Shown here: in pieces, positions 28,654 to 40,291 of the stretch | Position numbering within the stretch: position 1 is the stretch's first letter | How the letters are laid out: each line of letters starts with the position of its first letter | Source: Isoperla grammatica | Lineage: Eukaryota; Arthropoda; Insecta; Plecoptera; Perlodidae | NCBI GenBank assembly: GCA_945910005.1 | Contig: OX246739.1 | Coordinates: 3,006,001 to 3,070,000, forward strand | Length of the DNA stretch: 64,000 nt | Direction of reading: 5' to 3' | The notes under the pieces: generated by a model | Database searches by the model: none | What the model was told of the DNA's origin: nothing | The model's input: only the letters and a program-made list of their open reading frames with translations | Program-made: the position numbers and the translations under genes

Positions 28654-29641
28654 GTGTCCTGGTTACAACCGAAGCCGTTGCAGTAGCGGTAGAGGTGGCA
28701 ACACTGGTTTGTTTGTGTGAGTGTGTGAGTGTCCTGGTTACGACCGAAGCCGTTGCAGTAGCGGTAGAGGTGGCAACAGTGTTTTGTTTGTATGAGTGTC
28801 CTGGTTACGACCGAAGCCGTTGCAGTAGCGGTAGAGGTGGCAACAGTGGTTTGTTGTGTGAGTGTCCTGGTTACGACCGAAGCCGTTGCAGTAGCGGTAG
28901 AGGTGGCAACAGTGGTTTGTTGCGTGAGTGTCCTGGTTACGACCGAAGCCGTTGCAGTAGCGGTAGAGGTGGCAACAGTGGTTTGTTGTGTGAGTGTCCT
29001 GGTTACGACCGAAGCCGTTGCAGTAGCGGTAGAGGTGGCAACACTGTTTTGTTCGTATGAGTGCGTGAGTGTCCTGGTTACGACCGAAGCCGTTGCAGTG
29101 CGGTAGAGGTGGCAACAGTGGTTTGTTGTGTGAGTGTCCTGGTTACGACCGAAGCCGTTGCAGTAGCGGTAGAGGTGGCAACAGTGTTTTGTTTGTATGA
29201 GTGTCCTGGTTACGACCGAAGCCGTTGCAGTAGCGGTAGAGGTGGCAACAGTGTTTTGTTTGTATGAGTGTCCTGGTTACGACCGAAGCCGTTGCAGTAG
29301 CGGTAGAGGTGGCAACAGTGTTTTGTTTGTATGAGTGTCCTGGTTACGACCGAAGCCGTTGCAGTAGCGGTAGAGGTGGCAACAGTGGTTTGTTGTGTGA
29401 GTGTCCTGGTTACGACCGAAGCCGTTGCAGTAGCGGTAGAGGTGGCAACACTGTTTTGTTCGTATGAGTGCGTGAGTGTCCTGGTTACGACCGAAGCCGT
29501 TGCAGTGCGGTAGAGGTGGCCACAGTGGTTTGTTGTGTGAGTGTCCTGGTTACGACCGAAGCCGTTGCAGTAGCGGTAGAGGTGGCAACACTGTTTTGTT
29601 CGTATGAGTGCGTGTGTGTCCTGGTTACGACCGAAGCCGTT
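28589..29641 (+). repeat. 65-75 bp minisatellite, about 16 copies
   Basis: The unit begins GTCCTGGTTACGACCGAAGC and contains GCAGTAGCGGTAGAGGTGGC. Starts fall at 28589, 28656, 28731, 28798, 28864, 28930, 28996, 29071, 29136, 29203, 29270, 29337, 29403, 29478, 29543 and 29618 (the last partial). Spacing is 65, 66, 67 or 75 bp; the 75-bp units carry an extra GTGNGTGA-type insert and are often followed by a 65-bp unit that lacks TA, a higher-order pattern. Because many units are 66 bp, all plus frames and a minus frame are open over parts of it; these frames are products of the repeat. Confidence 0.95.
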
Positions 29642-32600
29642 GTTTGATTGCAAATAAAATCTCGTTATTCCGTCAGTCGGAGTTCGCGGGAAACAAAACC
29701 GTATTAGTTGACTTAGAACATCCGCGGGGAATCTACACCCCCGTGTTTGATCGGATCACGTGACCACGCGGCCGCCGGATTCGCCGTAGTCCGGTTTGAC
29801 GGGCAACGCTTTGGCAATTAAAATCCGCTAGAATTAGTTTGGGGGCCCATCATGTCCAGACGATAAAGTTGTACTTGGAGATGACAGGGAAATAATTTAA
29901 TTTTCTCTTGCTTTGGTATTTTTCGTATGAATTCCTGTGGAAGTGTGCACAACATTTACTTTAGCCTAATGTGTCTCTGTTTTAGTGAGTAACAAATTAT
30001 ATTAGGGTGTATAACAATATTAATAAATAATAATTTAAGCTTCACATTGTATGGTTTCTGTAAACCAGATCCAAAGATAAATTTGTATCTTGGTAAAATT
30101 ATCTGAATTGTTATTATTCTACAATAAACGGTCGTTGCCAATTTCTCACGGCCATCCTAGTCTTCACTGTTCATTTTTGTGGTGACCCCATGTCAGGATG
30201 ACCATTTTATAGTTTGTTTTGTAATATTTATTATGACTGCTACTATTGTTCCTTTATTTGTTTATTTTATGTACGAGCTATGAAAATGATTGATACAACA
30301 GGATACTACCTTTGTTAGGACACTGACAAAACTTTAATATTAAAGTTAAACAGCAACCAAGCGGAATTTTCAGTTTTAACGAAAAATAATTGAATACTTA
30401 TTCAATTACAGTCTGTAGGTTTGTTTTTCTCTTTTAAAGATGTGATAATGCATAATTAAGTGAGATGATAAATTCACTCATTGCAATTTCGTCATTGCAA
30501 ATTTTGTGTCGGTGAATTACTATTTTATCTCAAAAATAGTTTCATAAACTACTCTTAAAAACCAAGAAACGTGAAAGTAGTTATCAAGTAGACGGAACAA
30601 AGATGTTTGTCTTGGGTTTATCTCGGGCTGTCATTACTTTCAATTCATGCGCTGTCTTTAAATCTAGGTAGAAACCGTAAATGATGGGGTTTATTACTGT
30701 TAGCGCGGTGACTGCAGACGACGACATACGAGTAGACGGTGATGATTATTCAAGCACGCTGGCGTTTCCCGCGCTCGTCTCTTCCTCTCACATATTCATA
30801 TATTTCAGTTGGGAGATCCTCAAGAAAAGAATCCCACTATATAAGAAGTATTCTACGAAATCCGAGATTTTACATCAATAGATATTTTCACAGTAAATCG
30901 CAATATGTTAGTATTATGAATACATTTATAAAAATATTATTTCATAATCGGCAGTGTCGAGGGTAGTAAGGAATTTGCATGTTTTAAATATGAAAAATTG
31001 TGATTCAGATAGTGTAGTAAGTGCTCTTTTATTGATGTGTTTAATACAGGCAAGGCCAATGGCAATGCACAGTCATCATGATGCGACCCTTCTTGCATTA
31101 GTATTTGATAATTTAACAGAGAGGCATAGCTAAAATGTAATTGGTTACACAAATGAAAAATTCGTGTATAGTATGAAATCATTTTTTTGGAAATGGGAAA
31201 ACTGATTTGTGTGGTAAATTCAATATAGCTTCTTAAATTATGATTAGTATAATATAAGCTCTTGAAATGAAACGTAAAATATACAAAATGTACTTAACTC
31301 GTTTAAAAGGTAATGCATCTTTTCAGAAGAAAGAAAAATAGTAAAAGAAAATTGAAATAAGAGTCACACGGATTGCACCATCTCGCAACTACAAATATAA
31401 CATGGTGGATAAACTTGAAACATTTATCCGTTTCACAATCGCAAAACTACTCAAATGATCCAGAATTCCGAAGAAAAACCCGAAGCAATATATTTTCTAG
31501 CAGGAATCAAACGTCGCCTCAATGCACACCGAACGATTTACAGCCCTTCTGCTCCATCAGGATCCGTCAGGACTCAGGACGTACCTGTGCGCAGGCGCGA
31601 GGTAGCCCACACAAAGGAGAGTCATGTCGCATCGAGTATGTGAGCATCCTTCGGGCGCCCCTGTTGTCGCGAGCAGGCGAGGAAAGCGAGTGGAATGTCG
31701 ACAATGCTGACAATGTATACGGCTTGTTTGAGCTAAGTTATTGGCTTTGTGTTGCTTTTGTATGTGCCAACAAAGTATCCGTCAACAAAGGCGCCACGGC
31801 AGTTTTACGTGGCCATAGAATATTACCAACGGGCGGATAAAGATCATTCATGGGTTTAGTAGGCCTACGAAACAAAAGCGCTTCATTTGGGTTAGTGTGG
31901 ATAATGGCTGAATCCGTTAAAACATTGTATTGTTATGGATGGAAAAATACGAGCTCATAGCTCAATGGTATGACGTTTTGTAACAGAATGTTAGACATTA
32001 AATATGCATAGTTTATCTATGTACTTATATGAACAATATTATAAGTATTAGTAGAATAGATTAGTAGTTTAGTAGAATAGATTATAAGGGAATGTAAAAC
32101 CCGACCTTATTATTAACCACAATTAATTATTATTAAACCAATATATACTTCTGAAACTTAAAAATAAGTCTAATATGTTTGTAGATATACATACTATCAA
32201 CGAATCAATGATATGTACGCGCACCTGTGTATGTTTTAAAGCTATAACACTATTCACTGCTTTAGATGTATCACTAATAGTCCTCTGAGTCACTCAAGCG
32301 ACAGAATACCCTCTTATTAAAGTGCTATTCGGTTTGTGATTGTTGTATACAGGATTAGTTACCTGACAGTTTAAGTTGTTGGAAGCACTTTAAAGTGACA
32401 GTAAAGTGACAGTAAGTTATGGTGTTCTTTGGGAGACAAGTATGAATCCAATAGTTACCTTGTTCCCCTTCTTACATATATCAGAGCTAACATCGATCAC
32501 ATAAGCTTGATAAATAACACGATACGCAGTGAATGAAAGTAATGTATGTTCTATCGCTTCTCGAAATAGCGGATCTGGTTATACATTTTCTTAGCGGGGG

Positions 32601-33119
32601 TTGTTGGAAGGGAACATATTTGTTCTTGTCTGGTTTCTTTGTGACTGGATTCCCCAATGGTCCAACGTGAATATAACCAAACCCTAACATAATAATACAC
32701 GTTTGAAATAGGAGAACTCAAACAAAATCGAAGCCTATTAATAATCATGTTTATTTCAAATGCATTGTTTTTCTGTTTTCCTTAAAATGAGTTACCTAAT
32801 TGCAATTATCTATATAAATAAAGTAAAAAACTACCATCATAGTATGGTAATTTGTCCCTACGAAAACATTATATGAATATAAGATCTATGTATAAAAGAA
32901 TAAAATAATATAAGTACATTTTTTACTTAATCGACTCGACCCAATTCCGACCCATCATCACAACCTTCCTCGTCTACATTAACCTATTTATAACTTTAAT
33001 CTAACAATGATTAAATTGAATAGCAAATCCATCATCGTTCTAGGAAGTGCATAATGTTTGTAATTTTGTGTAGCAAATGTGACCAGGTACACCACATGTC
33101 TCTTTTCAAGCGACCAACT
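29642..33119. other. Non-coding DNA, no gene recognised
   Basis: 29660-29830 is GC-richer than its surroundings. The 155-codon frame at 31373-31840 is the longest in the window but has no recognisable motif, and a second frame overlaps it (31455-31643). It could hide an exon around 31540-31840, where GC content rises. The rest is AT-rich and featureless. Confidence 0.35.
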
Positions 33120-33272
33120 ATAGGTGTTGCGGTATTTGTAATAACTGAGAAGGAATGTCCTTAGGATGACTCAATCCCAGCATTCGCCTCCTGATTGAAA
33201 GAAAACTTGAGTGAGAATTGGCGGTAGCGGGTATCGAACCGGCGACCTCCCGTGTGGCTTATAACTCAGTCC
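33120..33272 (-). repeat. SINE family A copy
   Basis: On the minus strand: degraded A-box region, then GGTCGCCGGTTCGATACCCG (B box, matching the 40068 copy), then the body with TTTTCTTTCAATCAGGAGGC, GAATGCTGGGATTGAGTCAT, and an end AATACCGCAACACCTA. Order and spacing match the other copies. Confidence 0.75.
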
Positions 33273-33498
33273 GTGATGAGTGAACAGCGGCCGCGCAGTC
33301 CATCATGCAAGTGACACTCGACGGGTCCGTAAGCCAGGCCAAGACGCTCAAGACAAATGGAATGCTGACAATGGTGACGGATAGGCAGAAGTGCTCACTT
33401 GGATGGAAGAAGATGTGGTTATTTATCACGGCTCTAAATGTTTGCTCTGAGGGCCTCAGACCCGCAGAAGGCTTTGCCTGATCTCGTCCTCGCTCCAA
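33259..33498 (-). other. Unassigned GC-richer open frame with a hydrophobic segment
   Basis: The minus-strand frame of 79 codons contains a hydrophobic stretch (CLSVTIVSIPFVLSVLAWLT) of membrane-helix length, followed by DPSSVTCMMDC; its last codons run into the SINE. The opposite strand is also open from 33306 (begins MQVTLDGSVSQAKT). The region is GC-richer than its flanks. I do not recognise the product, and no clear splice sites frame it, so it may be an exon fragment or chance. Confidence 0.2.
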
Positions 33499-36400
33499 GC
33501 AGGAGATACCGTAATGCTGGGGTAGACACTTCTAGACAAGCGTAAATTTAATTTGAGATTTCTTTGAGAAATTACAACTTGGGTTCCATTTCATTCGCTA
33601 ACGAACCGTGCGTAACGTATGAGGTTTCTCCAAGAGATCCTTCTGGGCAATATTGTTTCAATACTTTTTATCTTGTAGTCGTTCAGCTATTTAAATTATT
33701 AACAATTAAAGTGTAGTCATACTTTCAACTGAGATATGGAGTTAATTAATTAGTTTCAAAGCAATTAATCGTTTTGTTCTCTGGACCGGCACCTCCACCA
33801 AATCTCTGTTAATTTCTTTCAAGGTACACCGAAAAGTGTATGTATGAGTTTTGGTTGATTTTCAACATATTATTATGATGTTATACTCAGATAGAATACT
33901 TAGATACTACATTTACCATACGCAGCGAATAATAGTAGTCTACATAATACAATTCAAATAGCAATAGTAAAAGTAAATGTGTGGTTTGAATTAAATTCGC
34001 TAACAATCGTATAATGAATTTCTAAATAGCTGTGGATTGAATGATAGTATTTGTGAAAATGCACCACAATGCAATCTGCAATAACGTTTCATTTGAATAA
34101 ACGGGGCGTGAAAGATGAGAGTGGAATGAGACTTGCCTCTACAGACGAACGCCTTCACGGCTTCAAATTGCCTATAAATATCGATAAACTTCAAGTCTCA
34201 CAGGAATTCTCGAAATGTAATTGAATCGTTAAACATAAAAACAAACTACCTACTACCAATATTTCTTCCTTCGTTGTACTCTAATTTTATATGCGTGCTC
34301 AATGTGGGCCCTACGAGCTAGGCTACATTTTACAATTTGGTTAGCCTGTCAATAACGTTTTCGTATTACGATGTAGCACACAGTCAAGTGTGATAATAAT
34401 TTATATGTCACTGTTCTACAATAAATGAACAAATCAAATTAATTAAATTTAGATAATCATTTATTTATAAAAATATGTCAAATTAAAATGCGTTTCTTTC
34501 TGCTAAGCATGAAGATGTCAAGTAAAATTAATCTATAATAATATCTTAATTTAAAGGTGAAAACTAAATGATGTAAAGAATAATACAACACATTAAGTAA
34601 CAAATACTTTCGGCTCAAAATAATACAAAAATTATCTCACACAGATTAACAACATGTTTTTGAAACGCTGATATTGTGTTAAGACTTTGTGTTGCCAAAA
34701 CGAAAACGAACGTTTACCCGAAATTAACGTAGACCATCAGTTCCCGTTTCAGATTGTCTCCGTGTTTTGTACATCCCTGTGAAGAACGCTTACAAATCAA
34801 CTGTCTAGCAGGCTGAACATCTCAATCAAAGGTTGCCGATTCACCCTTTTCATTCTTCGCAATGCCTCATCAATCTCTTCACAAGATTCAAGCGTCTTGT
34901 TATTCAATACATAACGTCGCATTTAACCACCGATAATCTAACTTGATCGCCAACTTACGATGCATCTTACAATCATTTTATGCAAACAAATATGTCTTTG
35001 AAGTCACATTAATGTTCTTGGTATAACGATCAATCATAAAATACATAAACTTCATTCACCTAATATTTTTACTAGTACGTACGCTTTCTTCTTACTGATG
35101 TAGGAAATAAAGATGCGACCAATCTTAATCGAGTATTATTTAAAATATATTGTCTTAAAAGTGATTATAGCAACTGTCAAGTATAACCGTAGTTAACATT
35201 ATGAATAGCGTGGGAGACTAGTGTGCGTACAAGATGTTTTCATCTTGTCTGTGGAAGTATTTACTGTAGAAAGTAAACCTAGTGACTTATGGGGAAACCG
35301 CGTGAGACTTCAATCAGTGGCTTGTGTCGAGAATCGAACACATAACCTCCCAAATCATTGGCTCTATGTTGGTTTATCATGTTTTATTTACCATGTGGTT
35401 CTCTTACTAACACACCTTTATAACCTCTCCTACTGTCTTCCAAAATTTTACTTTTCATCATTTTTCTAGATTTCTATGCACTTGTATCAGGACCATATGC
35501 AGTGGTATATACAACATTGTACACCATTCTAAACGCATTTACTAATATTTCGTAAATTATATCGTGTTTTTAGTGAAGTGTCATAGTGAATGACTACAAA
35601 ATGAATTACAGTATAACATATTAGTGTAACAATTATTTATTGAAGAGTGGTCTGCGTTGTGGGTCCAGCATGATTAATGCTGTCTGGTGAATATTTTTCA
35701 GTGTCACTCTAACAATGCCCTGTCGGTTGCGATAACACAAGATTCGCTGATCGCCGTCAATCAATCTATTTAATTGCTTGTTAACGGTAAATTAACCCGT
35801 CATGAAACTGATTAGATCACATAATGCCTTTATGTTGATTTATAATGGCCTTTTCAATTAAAATGCTTCATTGCTTCATTGATGGACACGACCATTTTTA
35901 TGAGAGGGATCCGTCAACTTTAAACTATCCTTGTGGACCATTTATCGATCAACCTTATTCGGCATAACGTTTTTTAACACTACGTTGTACCGAAGAGGAT
36001 TTTTTATTTTAGTGGTAAAAATGACGATCCTATCAAATTTTAGCTATTGAAGTCAGTAGCCTCATTTAGCAATATCTCCTGCCAAAAATACGTACGTCAG
36101 TTTTAGTCAAAGAACAGTATCATTTAGTTTGTTTAGTCTTTTTATTGTTCGATATAACTTTCAGAATTTTTTTCTCTCATCGAGAAAAGTTTGATGTGGA
36201 GCTTGGAATACCCTGCGGTATTCTGATACGGGACTTTATGATCTCGATCAACCCATCCTGTCTTCAGTCATGAACCCAATGCTTCAGAAAGCTATTTCCA
36301 ACTATAAGCACCCGTATATATCAAGGTTAAACTTTTGTTTCTATAATAGAACATGTAGTACTTTATAAGTTGATAAATAATACCCTCTTGAGTATTTGTT

Positions 36401-36575
36401 AAGTACTTGTGTCATCACACACTACCTTTATCAAATATATCCCATTCAATGAGATCGATAGTCACTATATATTTCCAGCCTCATTATCTCCTTTGAGAAT
36501 GAATATGCGGTACAAATAATACTTCTCCATACATTCATAAGGGTGTGTGACAACTCTTTACCAAAATCAGGTCAA
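33499..36575. other. AT-rich non-coding DNA
   Basis: Contains the second copy of a 19-bp shared segment (33784-33802). At 35690-35900 there is a possible conserved non-coding block (a run of TTGATTTATAATGGCC, CAATTAAAATGC and AATCAATCTATTTAATTGC-type motifs). A degraded B-box-like GTGTTCGATTCTCGACAC is on the minus strand near 35328-35345. No gene recognised. Confidence 0.35.
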
Positions 36576-36789
36576 ATATAATGAAGGCACAGATATTGAA
36601 AGACAAAACCAAACGCTCACATACATTTAAGGTGAATGTGTTTCAAAACCTTGTAAATTGCTCCGTTGTTAATGATGTACATGATGATCATCATTAACAA
36701 CGGAGGAATTTACAAGGTTTTGAAACACATTCACCTAAAATTATTTGAGCGTTTGGTTTTGTCTTTCAATATCTGTGCCTTCATTATAT
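36576..36789. repeat. 214-bp inverted repeat (hairpin, about 100-bp arms)
   Basis: The left arm (36576-36677) and right arm (36689-36789) are near-perfect reverse complements. Left has ATGAAGGCACAGATATTGAA, then AGGTGAATGTGTTTCAAAAC, then CCGTTGTTAATGATG; the right arm mirrors these with a few mismatches near the middle of the arm. The centre is about 11 bp (TACATGATGAT). Transcription would give a long foldback RNA. No clear target-site duplication was found. The open frame 36666-37058 starts inside it and is not credible. Confidence 0.9.
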
Positions 36790-39700
36790 ACATATTATTG
36801 AAGCCTAAGATGGCGTCTCGCGAAGTCTTATTTAGAGTAGACGATTCACTGTGTGTATTCTATTCTGCCGGCGTAGAATACATTGAACACCAACAATGCT
36901 GTTCCTATAGTAGCCATAGCGTTCCCCTGGGACGAATTCGCGAATATAGCGCATTCACCCACTTACAGAGTCCCGATTCACTACTGTATGCATTTCCCAG
37001 CGGATGTACGGTACTTTCGTATAATCCAACCTGCCAGGGAAATACAACTTGGACTTAAAATGCTTGCACGGGACAGAGTAAGAATTCCCTGTCCTACTTA
37101 ACGTTAAATCTTGTTAGGTAATGTTCCTAGGAATGGTTTCTCATTCATAAAACGCAAAGAGTTAACAATGGAGGACAGCTGAGAACGTTGTTCTAGCGAG
37201 ACGAGAGGGCACAACGAGGGTAAACAGGAGAAAAAGAATATGAGAAATTAGAAAAGTGGTTCTGTATTTTTCAAATAAGCTTAAACAAATACTGTAAATA
37301 ATAACTGTCTATCACGTCTGTAATATGTTATGAACACAATGCTTTTCTCCCAGATTATTTATTAATTCATTTTGAGAGAATTTCATACATATTGTAAAAC
37401 ATGTATGTGCATACATTTTACATTTAATTATACTGTTCAATAAATTGAATAAGTTCCTTCAATTTGCATTGTATTTCTGTTTGTTTGTTTAAAATCTGTG
37501 ACTGACCCAATTTATCAATAGCATTTCCTATTCCAGTTACTGAGCGTTTTCTATTGAAAAGTAGTCTTCACTGCTCTAATAATTATTTCCCTAATACCTG
37601 TGTTGTGTGCTACTGTTTTCCTTGTTTGTTCTGCAATTACATTATATTTTGTTCTCATTTGTAAATCATATTTATAATTAGATACAGTAGACAATAACGT
37701 ATTCTTGATTCTCAAACGACGCGACATTTAATGTCGTTTAGTAATATCTTGAAAATTATGCAAACTAACGAAAACTGATGATTATAATGCGGGAGGTTGT
37801 TTTTCTTGTAAGAACTCAAGAGTAGATGAAAAAATAATTTTAAATATTTTACTCTTAATCGTTACTATTGGTTAAATGCATTATTTAAAATTATTAATTT
37901 CTAATTTTCAGTTAGGACAAAGTATGTCAATGGTTTTAAACTCACTTTTTGCTAGTTATAACGAAACCAAATAGTGAATATTAACCACTTTTTTCAATAT
38001 AATGTAATGCAAAGAGTTCTTACATTACAAAGACCGATTTTTCTTCATTGTACTTATTTTAAACCTCCCACATTACATTTCAAACCGCACCAATGTGACT
38101 TTTGAATATCTATATCGATAAAAGTTCTCGTAACATGGCGATTGAGCATAAAGGATAGTGTCACTGAGAAGGAATGGCTGACGACTATGATGGACTCACC
38201 AAAACATTATGTTTTAAATCCACGTAACTAGTGCTTTACTAGGTTTTATGTGAATCGTCGAACCTCGCTAGGGGATTGATGTAGCTTCGGTTTCAAACAG
38301 GATCCAATAGTTCGCTTGAAGTTTTATTTGTTTACTTGTCCGCAATGTGAATTCATAGATCTGGTTTTAAACGCAACCCATTGGTATTCCACTAAACTAT
38401 TCGAGTATCAAATTCGAGAATCTAGAGCGGAAATATTGAAGTTGATAGCATTTTAATAATCTATGTTTATTTATAATGGAAGTCTGATTCTTCATGACTG
38501 CTATACGGCCATGTTTATTGTTTTCGTTTAGTTGTATCAACTCTTGCTTGAGCGGCAGAGCTGCAAGTTTATTAAAATCCTCCAGGAATCTCCAGGGATA
38601 TCACTGGAGTGTAAACATGCACACTAGACTGGGCCTCTATTCCGCTTGGATATTTTGTAAGGAAATTCAATAAATATTTTCAGAGAGCGCTAAACTTAGG
38701 CGACACTGAAACGAGATCTCTCGATGTTTAGACTCGTAACTTAATCCGTAAGGGGAATTAGGTTCTTACTTTATTTTATACGTACTTTTTCCCTGCACAA
38801 TAAAACATAACGATGTTACGGCTCTGATCTCAAGTTATTTTCTCGTATTTTTTGTGTAGGCTGTTTGTACAGTTTTATGTAGTGGTTTATTAACGTTTCT
38901 ATCACTGACCAATAACAACTGGTAAACAATGTTGAAACAATTGTGTCAACGTGTGTATTGTGGAGCAAAACTTGATATTTGCTCATTTAAATAATAATGC
39001 TGGCAATTTTGTATTTCTCAAACTTTATCGCAAACATTCTAAAATTGACATCTCATCGTCAATAATGATTGATGTTTATATTGCTGCTCTGTCAAAATGA
39101 AAAACAGTTGTTGATTGTTGCTTTAGTCATTGATCTCCATTATAGTAGTCACTCAGGTTACAGTAAACATTGCCCCTGTAAAAACCTCCTTTGTCAACAG
39201 GCCTTTGTAAAAGGACTAATTGGTGTTGTTTGATAAAAGAATTGTCGCAACGTTTTAGATTTATATCTTGATCAATCGGTAAACAAAGCATTAACGAGCA
39301 AACAGACTAGGTAAAGAAATTGAAACGATTAATGTGTTAAAGAACAATGAAGACTTTTTACGTTGTAATAATTGCATTTGTAAGCTTCACGATGGAAAAT
39401 CAACTGTTGGTCTATTACAATAATTCAGCTGTCATCTGTTCTCTTGGCGTTTTCTTTATTATGACCAACACAAGTTTAATACACGTTTTACCATGACACA
39501 TTAATTACGCCTTCGTTTTATACATTGAAAGTATGCATAGCCGGGCTATGGAAGGAAGCCTGGTGAAATTAGTAAATTTGATTACATACTATGTTTGCTT
39601 ATGTTTCAGATTGCCTTTCATAATACCATTTTCAGGTTACAAGCAGAGTTCGCGCTGTATATAATACATAATAAATAAAGTTAATATAACATGTCCATTG

Positions 39701-40054
39701 ATGAATTGAGGTGGCTTATAACATTTAACCTAAAAGTAATATCTTGTCATAAATGAATATTCATAGTTCACACCGTGGTCAGTATATTGGTATATTTGTT
39801 TCAGTGTCTAGTGATGGTGCAGTTGTCACAGGAATCAATACGTTACGCCAGAATGCCAATACGCAGCGGGATAACAAGTTGCGAGGAGAAACGAAACAGT
39901 GGCAGGACAGTCATGAAACTACGAAAAGAAAAGGGAGAGTTGTGAGAATTGGAAACAGGGGATACGGAAGTTGGAAATGTGACAGCTCAGCTTCGACCAG
40001 CAGACATCATTACAATCATATCCGATCAGTGGTGCCAACTGACATCCGACTGGT
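36790..40054. other. AT-rich non-coding DNA
   Basis: No gene recognised. 39170-39480 has motif-rich sequence (TTGTCAACAGGCCTTTGTAA, TTGATCAATCGGTAAACAAA) that looks like a candidate enhancer or conserved element, by impression only. Confidence 0.35.
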
Positions 40055-40067
40055 ACAGATACATTTA

Positions 40068-40278
40068 CAGATAGGGGTGGCTCAGCGGTAAGACGCGAGA
40101 CTCTAATGCGGTAGGTCGCCGGTTCGATACCGGCCACCGGCAGTTCTGAATTAGGGTTTTCTCAGTCAAAAGGTGAATACTGGAACTGAGGCCCTTGGAC
40201 ATTCTTTTCCAACTGTTCCAAATATCGCAATACCTCATTTTTCCTGGCAGGTTTTATCCGAAAATGTGTATTATTATT
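40068..40278 (+). repeat. SINE family A, full copy with 13-bp target duplication
   Basis: The head GGGGTGGCTCAGCGGTAAGA carries an A-box-like region, followed by GAGACTCTAATGCGG and a good B box GGTTCGATACC. The body has TTTTCTCAGTCAAAAGGTGA, ATACTGGAACTGAGG and a block AAATATCGCAATACCT shared with other copies, and ends in a TATTATTATT tail. It is flanked by the perfect direct repeat ACAGATACATTTA at 40055-40067 and 40279-40291, the mark of LINE-assisted insertion. The open frames here are incidental. Confidence 0.9.
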
Positions 40279-40291
40279 ACAGATACATTTA

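Noticed and set aside
28738..29653. Minus-strand frames with repeated CNGFGRNQDTH
   Set aside because: Antisense shadow of the 66-bp minisatellite; the plus-strand frame has better evidence of a coding past.
31373..31840. Longest open frame in the window (155 codons, plus strand)
   Set aside because: No motif, no splice or promoter support, an overlapping second open frame, and composition like the surrounding DNA. I could not defend it as a gene.
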